64,000 nt of DNA from Allorhizobium sonneratiae (GTDB lineage Bacteria; Pseudomonadota; Alphaproteobacteria; Rhizobiales; Rhizobiaceae), in the NCBI RefSeq assembly GCF_023700755.1, contig NZ_JAMKOJ010000004.1:310001-374000 (forward strand). The letters are read 5' to 3'. The notes under the pieces were generated by a model. It did no database searches. It had not been told where the DNA came from and was given only the letters and a program-made list of their open reading frames with translations. This document shows, piece after piece, positions 52,726 through 62,584 of this stretch. The number at the start of each line of letters is the position of its first letter. Positions within the stretch are counted from its first letter, which is position 1. Position numbers and translations under genes: made by a program.

Positions 52726-53608
52726 TGTCATGTCGGCACAACCGCAGCTTCCGGCACGGCCGGACCACGAGTACCAGGTTCTCGACATCGCGCAGATCGG
52801 CCGTGTCCAGCAGGATGTCGGCTTTGTAGAGATGCTGTTCAACATTACCGGTTTTCGACGAGCCCTCGTGCTTGTCGGCCTGTGCATCGTTTGGGAAGCC
52901 TACGCCCGATATCTGGGCAATCCGCTGATGTTTCCGTCCTTTACCGATACGATCACGACCCTTTGGGCCGACATTCTGTCGGGGCGTCTGCCTTCGGCGG
53001 CCATCACCTCTCTCAAGATTCTGGTGTCGGGTTATTCTGTCGCGATCCTGCTCGCCGCCGTGATGACGACCCTTGCCATCTCGACCCGGTTCGGAACCGA
53101 TTTGCTCGCCACGCTGACGGCGATGTTCAATCCGCTTCCGGCGATTGCCGTGCTGCCGCTGGCGTTGCTGTGGTTTGGCCTTGGCACCAGCAGCATCATC
53201 TTCGTCATCGTCCATTCCGTGCTCTGGGCGGTGTCGTTGAATACATTCAGCGGATTTCTGTCCGTGAGTCAGACCCAGCGCATGGCGGGACGCAATTACG
53301 GACTTGGCGGTTTGCGGATGGTGTTCTTCATCCTCATTCCGGCGGCCTTTCCGTCGATTCTGGCAGGGTTGAAGATCGGTTGGGCCTTCGCATGGCGTAC
53401 CCTGATTGCCGCCGAACTGGTTTTTGGCGTTTCGGGCAATTCCGCCGGACTTGGCTGGTACATCTTCGAATCCCGCAATGCGCTGGAAACTGCGGGCGTC
53501 TTTTCCGGCTTGCTGACGGTCATCGTCATCGGGCTTGTCGTGGAAGGCCTCGTGTTCCGCACGATCGAAATCCTCACCGTTCGCAAATGGGGCACCCAGT
53601 ACGGCTAG
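52718..53608 (+). CDS. NitT/TauT-type ABC transporter permease
   Basis: 296 residues with a 40-residue cytoplasmic lead, then about six membrane spans. The ATPase-contact loop reads MAGRNYGLGGLRMVFFILIP, followed by the conserved GWAFAWRTLIAAEL. ATG 52718 has AGGAGG in good position, and an in-frame ATG at 52616 lies within the ATPase gene. It completes the importer. Confidence 0.92.
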   Translation: MSNVMSAQPQLPARPDHEYQVLDIAQIGRVQQDVGFVEMLFNITGFRRALVLVGLCIVWEAYARYLGNPLMFPSFTDTITTLWADILSGRLPSAAITSLKILVSGYSVAILLAAVMTTLAISTRFGTDLLATLTAMFNPLPAIAVLPLALLWFGLGTSSIIFVIVHSVLWAVSLNTFSGFLSVSQTQRMAGRNYGLGGLRMVFFILIPAAFPSILAGLKIGWAFAWRTLIAAELVFGVSGNSAGLGWYIFESRNALETAGVFSGLLTVIVIGLVVEGLVFRTIEILTVRKWGTQYG

Positions 53609-53719
53609 TTCCGCCGTCTCTTCGTCTCCCGGAAAGCTGCAGTCTGGTCATGTAGGTCAGGCGAACGCTTTCCCATGCCCAATCATCAGATCACTTGAAT
53701 ATCCTATGAGGCTTCTTCC

Positions 53720-54721
53720 ATGAGTTTGAATAGCCAGACAACTTCGGCAAAAAAGGCGCGTGTCATGGTGACGGGAGCGCAACTCGTCCCGGAAGCCGAA
53801 AGTCTCTTACAGAAACATCAGGTCGAGGCCTTGTATGCCCCACCCTATTCGACCTCGCAGCAACTGGCGGCCTTGGCGCGAGAAAACGAGATCGATGCCA
53901 TCCTCGTTCGCCAGGGGAAAATTGATCGGGAGGTCATCAATGCCTCACCGCGCCTGAAGGTCATCGCAAAGCATGGCAGCGGGGTGGACAACATCGATCT
54001 CGCTGCCGCCTCGGACAGGGGCGTGCCGGTCTTGAGAGCATTGGCTGCCAATGCACAATCGGTAGCGGAACTCGCGATCACGCTCACCGTGACAGTGATG
54101 AAGGATGTGTCGCTGCTCGACCGGCAGGTCAAGGCGGGCGAGTGGCCGAAGTCGAGCTATGTCGGGCGCGATCTGGCTGGCGCGGTTTTCGGCGTCGTCG
54201 GCTTTGGCGAGATCGGCCATCGGGCGGCAGTCCTGGCGCGGGCGCTTGGCATGCAGGTCATCGCTTACGATCCCTTCGCGCAGGATACCGCTGAGTTCAC
54301 GGTCAGCCGCGATCTCGATGCGATCCTCGCAACGGCTGATGTTGTGAGCCTGCACTGCCCGCTGATGCCCGAGACGCATCATCTCATCAATGCCGCCCGG
54401 CTCTCTCTGATGAAACCCGGCGCATTTCTGATCAATACCGCACGCGGCGCGGTCGTGGATCAGGCCGCACTGGTGACGGCGCTTCGTGCCAATACCATTG
54501 CCGGTGCTGCGCTTGACAGTTTCGAGGAGGAGCCACCGGCACGCGACAGCGAACTCTGGAGCCTGCCGAACCTGATCGCCACACCGCATGTCGGCGGCGC
54601 AAGCCGCTCTGCACTGCGCAACATGGCGGTTCAGAGCGCCACCCACATCATCGGTGTGCTGGAGGGCCGCGGCTATGACAGCCGCGCGCTGGCGAACACC
54701 AATCTGACGGCAGCAGCCTGA
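53720..54721 (+). CDS. D-isomer-specific 2-hydroxyacid dehydrogenase
   Basis: 333 residues with the split catalytic and NAD domains of the SerA/PdxB group: VVGFGEIGHRAAVLARALGM binds NAD. The catalytic set is R in NTARGAVVDQAAL, E in LDSFEEEPP and H in TPHVGGASRSA. It interconverts a 2-hydroxy acid and a 2-oxo acid. It follows the importer by about 110 bp and precedes an RraA-type aldolase by 24 bp, so the 2-oxo acid it makes may be the aldolase's substrate. SerA itself is less likely in this context. Confidence 0.92.
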   Translation: MSLNSQTTSAKKARVMVTGAQLVPEAESLLQKHQVEALYAPPYSTSQQLAALARENEIDAILVRQGKIDREVINASPRLKVIAKHGSGVDNIDLAAASDRGVPVLRALAANAQSVAELAITLTVTVMKDVSLLDRQVKAGEWPKSSYVGRDLAGAVFGVVGFGEIGHRAAVLARALGMQVIAYDPFAQDTAEFTVSRDLDAILATADVVSLHCPLMPETHHLINAARLSLMKPGAFLINTARGAVVDQAALVTALRANTIAGAALDSFEEEPPARDSELWSLPNLIATPHVGGASRSALRNMAVQSATHIIGVLEGRGYDSRALANTNLTAAA

Positions 54722-54745
54722 CCCTATTCGTATAAGGAGACTATT

Positions 54746-55420
54746 ATGATCGGATTTCGCGTCTGCAAGCGTGAGCGGAAAATCGAGGCAAAATGGGTTG
54801 AGGCTTTTCGCGCCTTGCCCGTTGCCAATGTCAGCGACGTGATGTCGCGCATGACGGCGGCGGGGCCTGCGCTGCGCCCCTACTATACCGGCGGAACGAT
54901 GACCGGTGCGGCCGTTACCGTCAAAGCTCGTCCCGGCGACAACCTCATGGTTCACAAGGCGCTCGACATAGCCGAGCCGGGCGATATCGTGGTGGTGGAT
55001 GCGGGCGGTGATCTGACCAACGCCATTATCGGCGAGCTCATGGTTGCGCATGCTGCTCAGCGTGGCCTCGGCGGTATCGTCATTTTCGGTGCAATCCGCG
55101 ACAGCGCCGAACTGCAGGCGGGCAGCTTCCCGGTCTTTGCTGCCGGCGTGACCCACCGCGGCCCCTACAAGGATGGTCCGGGCGAGGTGAATGTCCCGAT
55201 TTCACTGAACGGCATGGTCATTCATCCCGGTGATCTGATCTGTGGCGATGCCGATGGTGTGCTGTCAGTGCCTATCGATGCTGCCGAGGCAATCTTTGCG
55301 GCAGCGACGAAGAAACATCAGGCCGAAACGGCGCAGATGGCCAACATCAAGATTGGCAAGAATGAGCGAGCCTGGGTTGACGCGACGCTGAACAAACTCG
55401 GCTGCGAAATCGCCGTCTGA
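54746..55420 (+). CDS. RraA-family class II aldolase-like protein (second paralogue)
   Basis: 224 residues of the same family as 6843-7499. The acidic-X20-R-D signature is intact (E in IIGELMV, RD in FGAIRD), as are THRGPYKDGPGEVNVPIS and GDLICGDADGV. The expected activity is retro-aldol cleavage of a 4-hydroxy-2-oxo dicarboxylate to pyruvate. With the tautomerase-like gene at 40907 it could form the end of a gallate/protocatechuate 4,5-type route. With the dehydrogenase beside it, it could end a hydroxy-acid route. Context does not decide between these. Confidence 0.85.
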   Translation: MIGFRVCKRERKIEAKWVEAFRALPVANVSDVMSRMTAAGPALRPYYTGGTMTGAAVTVKARPGDNLMVHKALDIAEPGDIVVVDAGGDLTNAIIGELMVAHAAQRGLGGIVIFGAIRDSAELQAGSFPVFAAGVTHRGPYKDGPGEVNVPISLNGMVIHPGDLICGDADGVLSVPIDAAEAIFAAATKKHQAETAQMANIKIGKNERAWVDATLNKLGCEIAV

Positions 55421-55518
55421 ACTGTGTTCGCTTTTCCCTGTTCACGCCGAATGCCAGCTGTTGGATAGTGTTCGAAGGTGCAGGGCACGTTCAAAAAAAC
55501 ATCGTGAAAGAAGAGACC

Positions 55519-55541
55519 CCGCCGGCGTGTCACGCCGGCGG
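55519..55541 (+). terminator. GC-rich hairpin between the aldolase and MFS genes
   Basis: CCGCCGGCG (55519-55527) pairs perfectly with CGCCGGCGG (55533-55541) around a 5-base loop. No T-run follows, so it may be an attenuator, RNA-stabilising hairpin or factor-assisted terminator rather than a simple intrinsic terminator. The MFS gene starts 36 bp later. Confidence 0.45.
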
Positions 55542-55576
55542 AGCAAGACGCCTATAGTGTTTTAAGGGAGGGGGCC

Positions 55577-56908
55577 ATGCCCGCACAACAGCAAAGCGTA
55601 TCGCCACTTGAACGTTCCACCATGCGCCGGATCGTCTGGCGTATCGTGCCTTTGATGATGATCAGCTATCTCTTTGCCATCCTTGATCGCGCCAATGTCG
55701 GCATGGCATCTTTGCAGATGGTGAAGGACCTGAACATGACAAAGCAGGCCTTCGGTTTTGGGGCCAGCCTTTTCTTCATTTCCTATTTTCTGATGGAAGT
55801 GCCCAGCAATATGGCGCTTCAGCGTTTCGGCGCACGCATCTGGATCGCCCGGATCATGATCACCTGGGGGCTGATTTCGGCTGCCATGGCCTTCGTGCAG
55901 GGCGAGACATCCTTCTACATCATGCGATTTTTACTCGGTGCTGCCGAGGCCGGCTTCTTCCCCGGTGTATTGCTGTTTCTCACCTATTGGCTGCCGTCAC
56001 GCTATCGGGGCCGCTATATTGCGATCTTCGGGATTTCCATTCCCGCAGCGACCTTCATTGGTTCTCCGACGGGTGGGCTCTTGCTGAACCTCGATGGACT
56101 AATGGGGCTGAAGGGGTGGCAATGGCTATTCATTCTTGAGGGATTGCCGACAGTTGTGCTGGGCGTGATATGCCTTCTGATTCTGACGGATAAGCCCGAA
56201 ACGGCGAAGTGGTTGTCCGATGCGGAACGCCAGTGGCTGGTCGATGAACTCCGCAAGGAAAATGGTGGTAACGCTGGCACCGCCAAGAAAGCTCTGGGTT
56301 GGGGGTCGTTCGGCGTGCTCCTGCGCAACCCCTATGTGTGGGCCATGGCGGTTGCCTGCTCCGGAGCCTCCGCCGCCGGCTCGGTTCTCAGCGTATGGCA
56401 GCCACAGTTTTTGAAGTCGTTCGGCCTCAGCAATTTCCAAACAGGACTCATCAACGCCATTCCCTATGGCCTGGCCTGCGTGCTCATGGTGCTCTGGGGC
56501 CGCCACTCCGATCGAACCGGCGAACGGCGCTGGCATACGGCATTGGCTCTTCTCATGATCACGCTGGGCTTCACCGCAGTCTTCGCCATCCATTCTCTGG
56601 CCGGAACGATCGTGCTTCTGAGTTGCGTGCTGGTTGGCGCCTATTCCTTCAAGGGCCCCTTCTGGTCGCTGTCGTCAAGCACTCTCGGCGCCGCGCAAGT
56701 CGCCATCGGTATTGCCATGATCAACGCGATCTCAAACCTCATTGGTGGGGGGGTGATGGTCAATGTCTATGGCAGCCTGCTGGACGCAACCGGAAGCCAT
56801 GGACTGGCATTGTTGCCTGTGGCCGCGGTTTCGCTGATCGGTGCCGTTCTTGTGCTGAAGATGAATGGTTCTTGGAAACTGTCTGTGCAGGGCGTGAGCC
56901 ACGCGTGA
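55577..56908 (+). CDS. MFS transporter, anion:cation symporter (TtuB/phthalate-permease) type
   Basis: 443 residues, twelve predicted spans. LDRANVGMASLQMVKDLNMT after span 1 and FLLGAAEAGFFPGVLLFLTYW in spans 4-5 are the signature of the ACS family, which imports tartrate, phthalate, glucarate and similar organic anions. GGGAGGGG precedes the ATG. As the last gene of the 46.9-56.9 kb group it gives a second entry route for an acidic substrate. Confidence 0.92.
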   Translation: MPAQQQSVSPLERSTMRRIVWRIVPLMMISYLFAILDRANVGMASLQMVKDLNMTKQAFGFGASLFFISYFLMEVPSNMALQRFGARIWIARIMITWGLISAAMAFVQGETSFYIMRFLLGAAEAGFFPGVLLFLTYWLPSRYRGRYIAIFGISIPAATFIGSPTGGLLLNLDGLMGLKGWQWLFILEGLPTVVLGVICLLILTDKPETAKWLSDAERQWLVDELRKENGGNAGTAKKALGWGSFGVLLRNPYVWAMAVACSGASAAGSVLSVWQPQFLKSFGLSNFQTGLINAIPYGLACVLMVLWGRHSDRTGERRWHTALALLMITLGFTAVFAIHSLAGTIVLLSCVLVGAYSFKGPFWSLSSSTLGAAQVAIGIAMINAISNLIGGGVMVNVYGSLLDATGSHGLALLPVAAVSLIGAVLVLKMNGSWKLSVQGVSHA

Positions 56909-57012
56909 GCAGGACGTTCCGAAGCGACGCTATACACGCAGACCGCGCCCGCGCTATGTATGGCGTCAACTCAAGCAAGGCTTGAGGCGGCGCCAACGCG
57001 CCGCCGCCATAG

Positions 57013-57111
57013 CAGCTTGCTGAAGTCATTGCTCACACCGGGTGGCTGTATGACCGTTTCCCTCTCAGCCTGCGAATGGTTGAGGATTTGCTGGCTGCCC
57101 TTGGCATCATT
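57013..57111 (+). mobile_element. IS6-family transposase N-terminal remnant
   Basis: The plus strand reads AEVIAHTGWLYDRFPLSLRM then VEDLLAALGI, the N-terminus of IS26-like IS6 transposases (about 33 codons). No terminal repeat or downstream part is visible. It differs from the 32933 and 44010 copies. The remainder of the gap 56909-57306 holds no gene I can support. Confidence 0.7.
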
Positions 57112-57306
57112 AACCCTGTGGGAAAAAATTGCCCGAGCATGAGAGGTATCTGCGGATGGCCTCCTTCGCTCGCCTTTCATCCGTTAAGTTTACGATGCCC
57201 CCGCGAGACTTGGGGGCAATGGCTGCAGACATCAAGGAAAGTCTTGACGCGGCCTGGCACTTCCCGCAGGTAAGGTTCGGTTTATCACGCGCATGATGGA
57301 CAAGCG

Positions 57307-57792
57307 ATGGATCTCGAACTGGTTGTCAGCGACGCCCAGGAAGGCAAGAAGCAGGAGCTGAAGCTCTGGCTTCGTCTGCTTGCCACGACCAAGCTGATGT
57401 CGCAGGAAATTCGCCGCAGGCTCCGCCGTGAATTCGGCGCGACACTGCCTCAGTTCGACCTGCTCGCTCAACTCTATCGCGAAAAGGATGGACTTCGCCT
57501 CGGCGAACTCTCCAGCCGCACCATGGTGACCAACGGCAATGTCACCGGTCTCGTCGAGCGCCTGGAGGCCGATGGCACGATCATCCGCGAGCGCCTTGAA
57601 GACGACAGGCGCGTCACCGTCGCCCGCCTCACCGAAAAGGGTCGTACCTATTTCGAAGGGATGGCGGATGCGCATGAGCGCTGGATCAAGGAAATGATGG
57701 CCGAAGTCGAGCCCGCCGTTCTCAAGCGGCTTCTGGCCGACGTCGGCCAGGTCAAGGAATCGGCCCAGCGGCATTTGTCCGAAGAGGATTGA
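57307..57792 (+). CDS. MarR-family transcriptional regulator
   Basis: 161 residues with the winged-helix MarR core (about 40-130: LPQFDLLAQLYREKDGLRLG, NGNVTGLVERLEADGTIIRE) and the wing DDRRVTVARLTEKGR, which is a strong family marker. MarR proteins respond to phenolic or other small acids and usually repress a neighbouring gene. No clear target is adjacent. The M20 peptidase 240 bp downstream is co-directional. Confidence 0.92.
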   Translation: MDLELVVSDAQEGKKQELKLWLRLLATTKLMSQEIRRRLRREFGATLPQFDLLAQLYREKDGLRLGELSSRTMVTNGNVTGLVERLEADGTIIRERLEDDRRVTVARLTEKGRTYFEGMADAHERWIKEMMAEVEPAVLKRLLADVGQVKESAQRHLSEED

Positions 57793-57883
57793 AAGGCGAT
57801 GTGCCTCCCACGTCAAGCGCGACCATGGTCAAGGGTCAGCGGGGACTTGTGGCGTTGGTGCGAGGATCAGATTTCAACGTCTT

Positions 57884-57923
57884 ACAGCATCCCGCGTTTT
57901 ATCAAGCGCACATAAGATGCTGT
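57884..57923. repeat. Intergenic hairpin after the MarR gene
   Basis: ACAGCATC (57884-57891) and GATGCTGT (57916-57923) are exact inverted repeats in the gap before the M20 peptidase gene. The arms resemble the ACAGCAT/ATGCTGT arms of the repeat at 46448-46497, so it may be a decayed member of the same type. The rest of 57793-58035 shows nothing. Confidence 0.5.
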
Positions 57924-58035
57924 CATGTCAGCCTTTCAGCCCATGTTAACCTGACATCACCCTCCTGTGATATTGACCTCATGATCATGGACCGGCAATG
58001 ATCGGCCATACAACTCTCAGGATCGAAGGTATTTC

Positions 58036-59439
58036 ATGTTACGAGACGATCTTCTGCGGCAGGCGTCGCATTATGCAACGGATGGCGGGCTGGTTGGCGA
58101 CCTCACCAGACTGATCGCCCACGCCTCCGTCAGCCAGTCAGAGGGCACGCGTGAGGCGCTTTATGCCTATCTCGCAGAAGAAATCGACCCGATGCTGACG
58201 GCGCTCGGCTTTGAAACCGAGACATTCGACAATCCGCTCGAGGGCGGTGCGCCGCTTTTGATCGCCAGCCGCATCGAGGATGCCAGCCTGCCGACCATTC
58301 TCATCTACGGCCATGGCGATGTCTGCAACGGCGAGGCCCATCGCTGGCGCGAAGGGCTTTCCCCTTTTTCGCTCACCGTGGAGGGCGAGCGGCTTTACGG
58401 ACGCGGCACCGCCGACAACAAGATCCAGCATCTGATCAATATCAAGGCGCTCGGCTTGTTGATAAAGGCACGCGACCGTCTCGGCTTCAATGTGAAGATC
58501 ATCATCGAAATGGCCGAGGAAACCGGCTCCTACGGGCTTCGCGAATTCTTCCAGGCCCATCGGGGCAAGCTTGCCGCCGATGTGCTGATCGCCTCCGACG
58601 GGCCGCGCCTTGCCGCCGACACGCCAACCATGTTCATGGGTTCGCGCGGCGGGCTCGCCTTTCATCTTGAGGTCAATCTCAGAGACAGTGACCATCATTC
58701 CGGCAATTTCGGCGGGCTGCTCGCCGATCCGGCGATCATTCTTTCCCATGCCATCGCCTCGCTCACCGACCAGCGCGGCCAGATCCGCATTCCCGAATGG
58801 CGGCCAACCAGCCTGACGCCCGATATTCGCGCCGCCCTGAAAGACCTGCCGCCGCGCAAGCATGACGCCGATTGGGGCGAGGCGGAGCTGACGCCATCGG
58901 AGCGGGTGTTTGGCTGGAATTCGCTTGCCGTTCTTGCCATGTCGTCCGGCAATATCGCCGCGCCGCAAAACGCCATTTCCGGCGCGGCCCGCGCCACCCT
59001 GCAGCTTCGCTTCGTCGTCGGCACCGATATGGACAATATCCTGCCATCGCTGCGCCGCCATCTCGATGCCCATGGCTTTTCCATGGTCGAGGTCAAACCT
59101 GCCCGCGGCAATGTCTTCCCGGCCACGCGGTTTTCGCCGGATCATCCCTGGGTACGGTTTGTCCAGCAATCCCTGACCCGCACGGCGGGCAAGGCGCCGC
59201 ATGTATTGCCCAATCTGGCCGGATCGCTGCCCAATGACGTCTTTACCGACATTCTCGGCCTGCCGACCATCTGGGTGCCCCATGCCCATGCCGAATGCGG
59301 CCAGCATGGACCCAACGAACATGCGCTGATGCCGATTGCCGAAGAGGGCATGCGGCTGATGACCGGCCTGTTTCTCGATATCGCCGAGAATGCGGCAAGA
59401 CTCAAACAGGAAGCGGCGGAGTCATCCGCCGCCCCTTGA
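58036..59439 (+). CDS. M20-family metallopeptidase/dipeptidase
   Basis: 467 residues. Zinc-binding and catalytic residues: H and D in YGHGDVCNG, D in GRGTADNKIQ, EE in MAEETGSYG, D in ASDGPRL and the late histidine in HAECGQHGPNEH. The inserted lid/dimerisation domain lies at about 215-345. Members cleave dipeptides, N-acyl amino acids or carbamoyl amino acids in the cytoplasm. No signal peptide. The substrate is not readable. Base use is clearly more GC-rich than in the 12-19 kb block, like core genome. Confidence 0.92.
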   Translation: MLRDDLLRQASHYATDGGLVGDLTRLIAHASVSQSEGTREALYAYLAEEIDPMLTALGFETETFDNPLEGGAPLLIASRIEDASLPTILIYGHGDVCNGEAHRWREGLSPFSLTVEGERLYGRGTADNKIQHLINIKALGLLIKARDRLGFNVKIIIEMAEETGSYGLREFFQAHRGKLAADVLIASDGPRLAADTPTMFMGSRGGLAFHLEVNLRDSDHHSGNFGGLLADPAIILSHAIASLTDQRGQIRIPEWRPTSLTPDIRAALKDLPPRKHDADWGEAELTPSERVFGWNSLAVLAMSSGNIAAPQNAISGAARATLQLRFVVGTDMDNILPSLRRHLDAHGFSMVEVKPARGNVFPATRFSPDHPWVRFVQQSLTRTAGKAPHVLPNLAGSLPNDVFTDILGLPTIWVPHAHAECGQHGPNEHALMPIAEEGMRLMTGLFLDIAENAARLKQEAAESSAAP

Positions 59440-59445
59440 TCGCGC

Positions 59446-59931
<486 letters not shown>

Positions 59932-60039
59932 TCAAGGGTTGGGCCGATATTTCGGCCTGCTTTCGTGCACACGCACGTCAACTTTCCCTTGGGCGAACAG
60001 GCCCTCCACGCCTCTGCAGACCAGAGGCGTTTCCTGCTT

Positions 60040-60180
60040 GTCCTCTTCCATCCGGACTATACCGTCGGCTCCGGCCTCTCACCGGATCTGCTGACCCTTG
60101 CCTTCATCAGGCAAGGCGCTCGCGGGCTCGAAGGTTTCCCCTCATACCGCCGGTGGGGAATTGCACCCCGCCCTGAGAAC
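60040..60180 (-). ncRNA. FMN riboswitch (RFN element) controlling ribH
   Basis: Read on the reverse strand, the conserved blocks occur in order: TTCTCAGGGCGGGGTGCAAT at the 5' end, CCCCACCGGCGGT, AGCCCGCGAGCG, a variable hairpin, AGCAGATCCGGTGAGAGGCC, GGAGCCGACGGTATAGTCCG and GATGGAAGAGGAC at the 3' end. These are the hallmark helices of the FMN aptamer. It ends about 120 nt before the ribH start codon. FMN binding should reduce ribH expression. Confidence 0.96.
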
Positions 60181-60271
60181 ATGTCGTCAGCGTTTTAAAC
60201 GCCAACGACCGACACCATAAAATCCGAATGCGTGCGGCGCAAGCAGGATTTTTGCCCTGCAACAGCAAGGG

Positions 60272-61171
60272 TCAACTACGCTCAGGGGCCGTTTCTTCCA
60301 GAAGCCAGTCCCGGAAAGCCTGAAGCGGCGGATAGGTGGCGCGGTCGCGCGGCCAGACCAGAAAATAGGATTCGGCACTTTTCATCGGTCGATCGAGGGC
60401 TTTTACCAATCGTCCGCTGGCCAGTTCCTCCTCAATCAGAAACTCCGGCAGAAGCGCCACGCCCAGGCCCGCCATGGCCGCCTGCGCTGCCGTGGCAAAC
60501 TGATCGAACAACATGCCGCGAACACTTTCAGCATCGGCACCATGGCCGGTCAGCCAGCGCTCCCAGGCATCCGGGCGAGTGGCAAGATGCAGAAGCGGAG
60601 CCTTGCGCAGATCCTCGGCCTGACGAAATGCATAGAGGTCACGCAGGCCGGGGCTGCAGGCCGGTACCACGGTTTCGCCGCGCAGCAGCGCCAGCTCCGC
60701 CCCCTGCCACACCGGTGGGCCGAAATGAATGGCCGCATCGACCGGCTCCAGCCGGAAATCGAAATAGGACATTTTCGTCACCAGATTGAGGGTGATGCCA
60801 GGATGCTGCTTGAGAAATGCAGGCAGGCGGGGTGCAAGCCAGCGCGTGCCGAAAGTTGGCAGGATAGCAAGGGTCAGCGTTCCGCCCAGCGGATTGGCCT
60901 TCAGCGTCAGCGAGGCGGTGCTGATCATTCTCAGCGCATCGCGGATGTCGCGGGCATAGGCCTCGCCGCCGGGCGAGAGCCTGATGGTCTGACGCTCGCG
61001 ATGAAACAGCGCCACGCCCAATTGCTCTTCCAGCGCCCTGATCTGACGGCTGACCGCACTTTGCGTCAGGTTGAGCTCCCGCGCCGCCGCCGTGACACTG
61101 CCGGTTCTGGCGGCCGCCTCGAAAGCTGACAGCAGATTGAGGGAGGGAAGAAAACGGCGCGGTGGCTGCAT
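60272..61171 (-). CDS. LysR-family regulator (GcvA/AmpR-like)
   Basis: 299 residues. HTH at about 10-65 (LNLLSAFEAAARTGSVTAAA, RELNLTQSAVSRQIRALEE) and effector domain (about 92-295) with the PTFGTRWLAPRLPAFLKQHP segment typical of the GcvA-like subgroup. It is divergent from the FAD oxidoreductase gene, with a 110-bp gap, and is its probable activator. Confidence 0.93.
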   Translation of the reverse strand: MQPPRRFLPSLNLLSAFEAAARTGSVTAAARELNLTQSAVSRQIRALEEQLGVALFHRERQTIRLSPGGEAYARDIRDALRMISTASLTLKANPLGGTLTLAILPTFGTRWLAPRLPAFLKQHPGITLNLVTKMSYFDFRLEPVDAAIHFGPPVWQGAELALLRGETVVPACSPGLRDLYAFRQAEDLRKAPLLHLATRPDAWERWLTGHGADAESVRGMLFDQFATAAQAAMAGLGVALLPEFLIEEELASGRLVKALDRPMKSAESYFLVWPRDRATYPPLQAFRDWLLEETAPERS

Positions 61172-61281
61172 GGACGATCAATTTTGATGGAGGTCATTCC
61201 GATAGGACAAGAACTCTTGCAAAATCATCGATAGAAACGCAACACCGCCACTCTTAAAACCAGACAAAACAGGGGAATTTC

Positions 61282-62565
61282 ATGCGCAACGATCCACGCT
61301 CCCACGGGCTATGGGAAAAGACAGCCCCACCCGCGCCCAAGACGGCCGCTTTGACGGACCGCATTTTCAAGGATGTCGTGGTGGTCGGCGCAGGCTATAC
61401 CGGGCTTTCGGCGGCGCTGCATCTGGCCGAAGCGGGCGTCTCCGTTGCCGTCATCGAGGCCGTGGAAGCGGGCTTTGGCGGGGCTGGCCGCAATGTCGGG
61501 CTGATCAATGGCGGCATGTGGGTGATGCCGAAGGAAATTCCCGCCGTTCTCGGCGACACCCATGGCGAAAGAGCGCTGAAGCAATTGGGCGAGGCCCCGC
61601 TTCTGGTGCGCGAGATCATCGAAAAACATGCAATCGACTGCGAATTGCAGCCCAATGGCACGCTGCATCTGGCCGTCGGCGAGAAGGGACTGGCCGAACT
61701 GAAGGACCGCCATGCCCAATGGCGCGCGCGTGGCGCACCGGTCGAGCTTCTCGATGCGGCGGAAACGGCCCGGCGGGTGGGCTCAGACGCCTATGCCGGT
61801 GCGCTCTTCGATCCGCGTGCGGGCACATTGCAGCCGCTCGCCTATGCCCGTGGCCTTGCCCATGCGGCCATCCGCGCCGGTGCTGCGCTTTACACCGCAA
61901 GCCCGGTGACGGCGGCGGTGAAAAGCGGTGACAGCTGGCGCATCACCACGCCATCCGGGGAGGTGACGGCGCGCTGGGTGATCGTGGCCACCGACGCCTT
62001 TTCCACCGGCCCCTTCCAGCATGTGCGGCAGGAGCAGGTGCGCCTGCCCTATTTCAATTTCGCCACGGTTCCGCTCGGCGACAATGTCAGAAAGTCCATT
62101 CTGCCGGGGCTGGAAGGCTGCTGGGATACGAAGGAAATCCTCTCCTCCTTCCGCATGGACAAGGCCGGACGGCTGGTGTTCGGCAGTGTCGGAGCGCTGC
62201 GCAATACGGGTGCGGCCGTGCACCGCGCCTGGGCGAAACGCAGCCTGAAACGGCTGTTCCCGGCGCTCGGCGACATTCCCTTCGAGGCCGAATGGTTCGG
62301 CTGGATCGGCATGACAGGCAATGCCGTGCCGCGTTTTCACCGCTATGGCGAGCGCTGTGTTGGCTTTTCCGGTTATAATGGCCGCGGCATCGCGCCGGGC
62401 ACCACCTTCGGCAAAACGCTGGCCGCACTGGTGCTGGGAACCATCACCGAGGCCGATCTGCCCTTGCCGGTGACAGAGCCGGAAACCGTTCCGCTTCTGC
62501 CGCTCAAGGAGGCCTATTATGAAGCGGGCGCGCAAATTGCCCATTTTGCCGATGCCAGGTTTTGA
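61282..62565 (+). CDS. FAD-dependent oxidoreductase (DAO family, PuuB-like)
   Basis: 427 residues with the N-terminal dinucleotide fold VVVVGAGYTGLSAALHLAEA followed by GGAGRNVGLINGG, and the C-terminal FAD contact GYNGRGIAPGTTFGK. This is the gamma-glutamylputrescine oxidase/glycine-oxidase-like group, which oxidises secondary or primary amines to imines. GGGGAA precedes the ATG. The divergent LysR gene suggests control by an amine or amino acid. It is convergent with the SMP-30 gene. Confidence 0.9.
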   Translation: MRNDPRSHGLWEKTAPPAPKTAALTDRIFKDVVVVGAGYTGLSAALHLAEAGVSVAVIEAVEAGFGGAGRNVGLINGGMWVMPKEIPAVLGDTHGERALKQLGEAPLLVREIIEKHAIDCELQPNGTLHLAVGEKGLAELKDRHAQWRARGAPVELLDAAETARRVGSDAYAGALFDPRAGTLQPLAYARGLAHAAIRAGAALYTASPVTAAVKSGDSWRITTPSGEVTARWVIVATDAFSTGPFQHVRQEQVRLPYFNFATVPLGDNVRKSILPGLEGCWDTKEILSSFRMDKAGRLVFGSVGALRNTGAAVHRAWAKRSLKRLFPALGDIPFEAEWFGWIGMTGNAVPRFHRYGERCVGFSGYNGRGIAPGTTFGKTLAALVLGTITEADLPLPVTEPETVPLLPLKEAYYEAGAQIAHFADARF

Positions 62566-62584
62566 TGAGGCCCCTGAGCAATCC

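Noticed and set aside
53945..55156. 403-codon reverse frame across the dehydrogenase and aldolase genes
   Set aside because: Spans two well-supported plus-strand genes. Histidine/arginine-rich shadow composition.
32933..57111. Composite IS6 transposon bounded by the IS6 copies at 32.9, 44.0 and 57.0 kb
   Set aside because: Only the 32.9-kb copy has both ends. The other two are short, diverged N-terminal stumps, so no transposition-competent unit exists.
57194..57216. GCCCCC...GGGGGC hairpin upstream of the MarR gene as a terminator
   Set aside because: Only a 6-bp stem and no T-run. Probably chance in GC-rich sequence.
58138..59322. 394-codon reverse frame inside the M20 peptidase gene
   Set aside because: Antisense shadow. 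The plus strand has all metallopeptidase residues.
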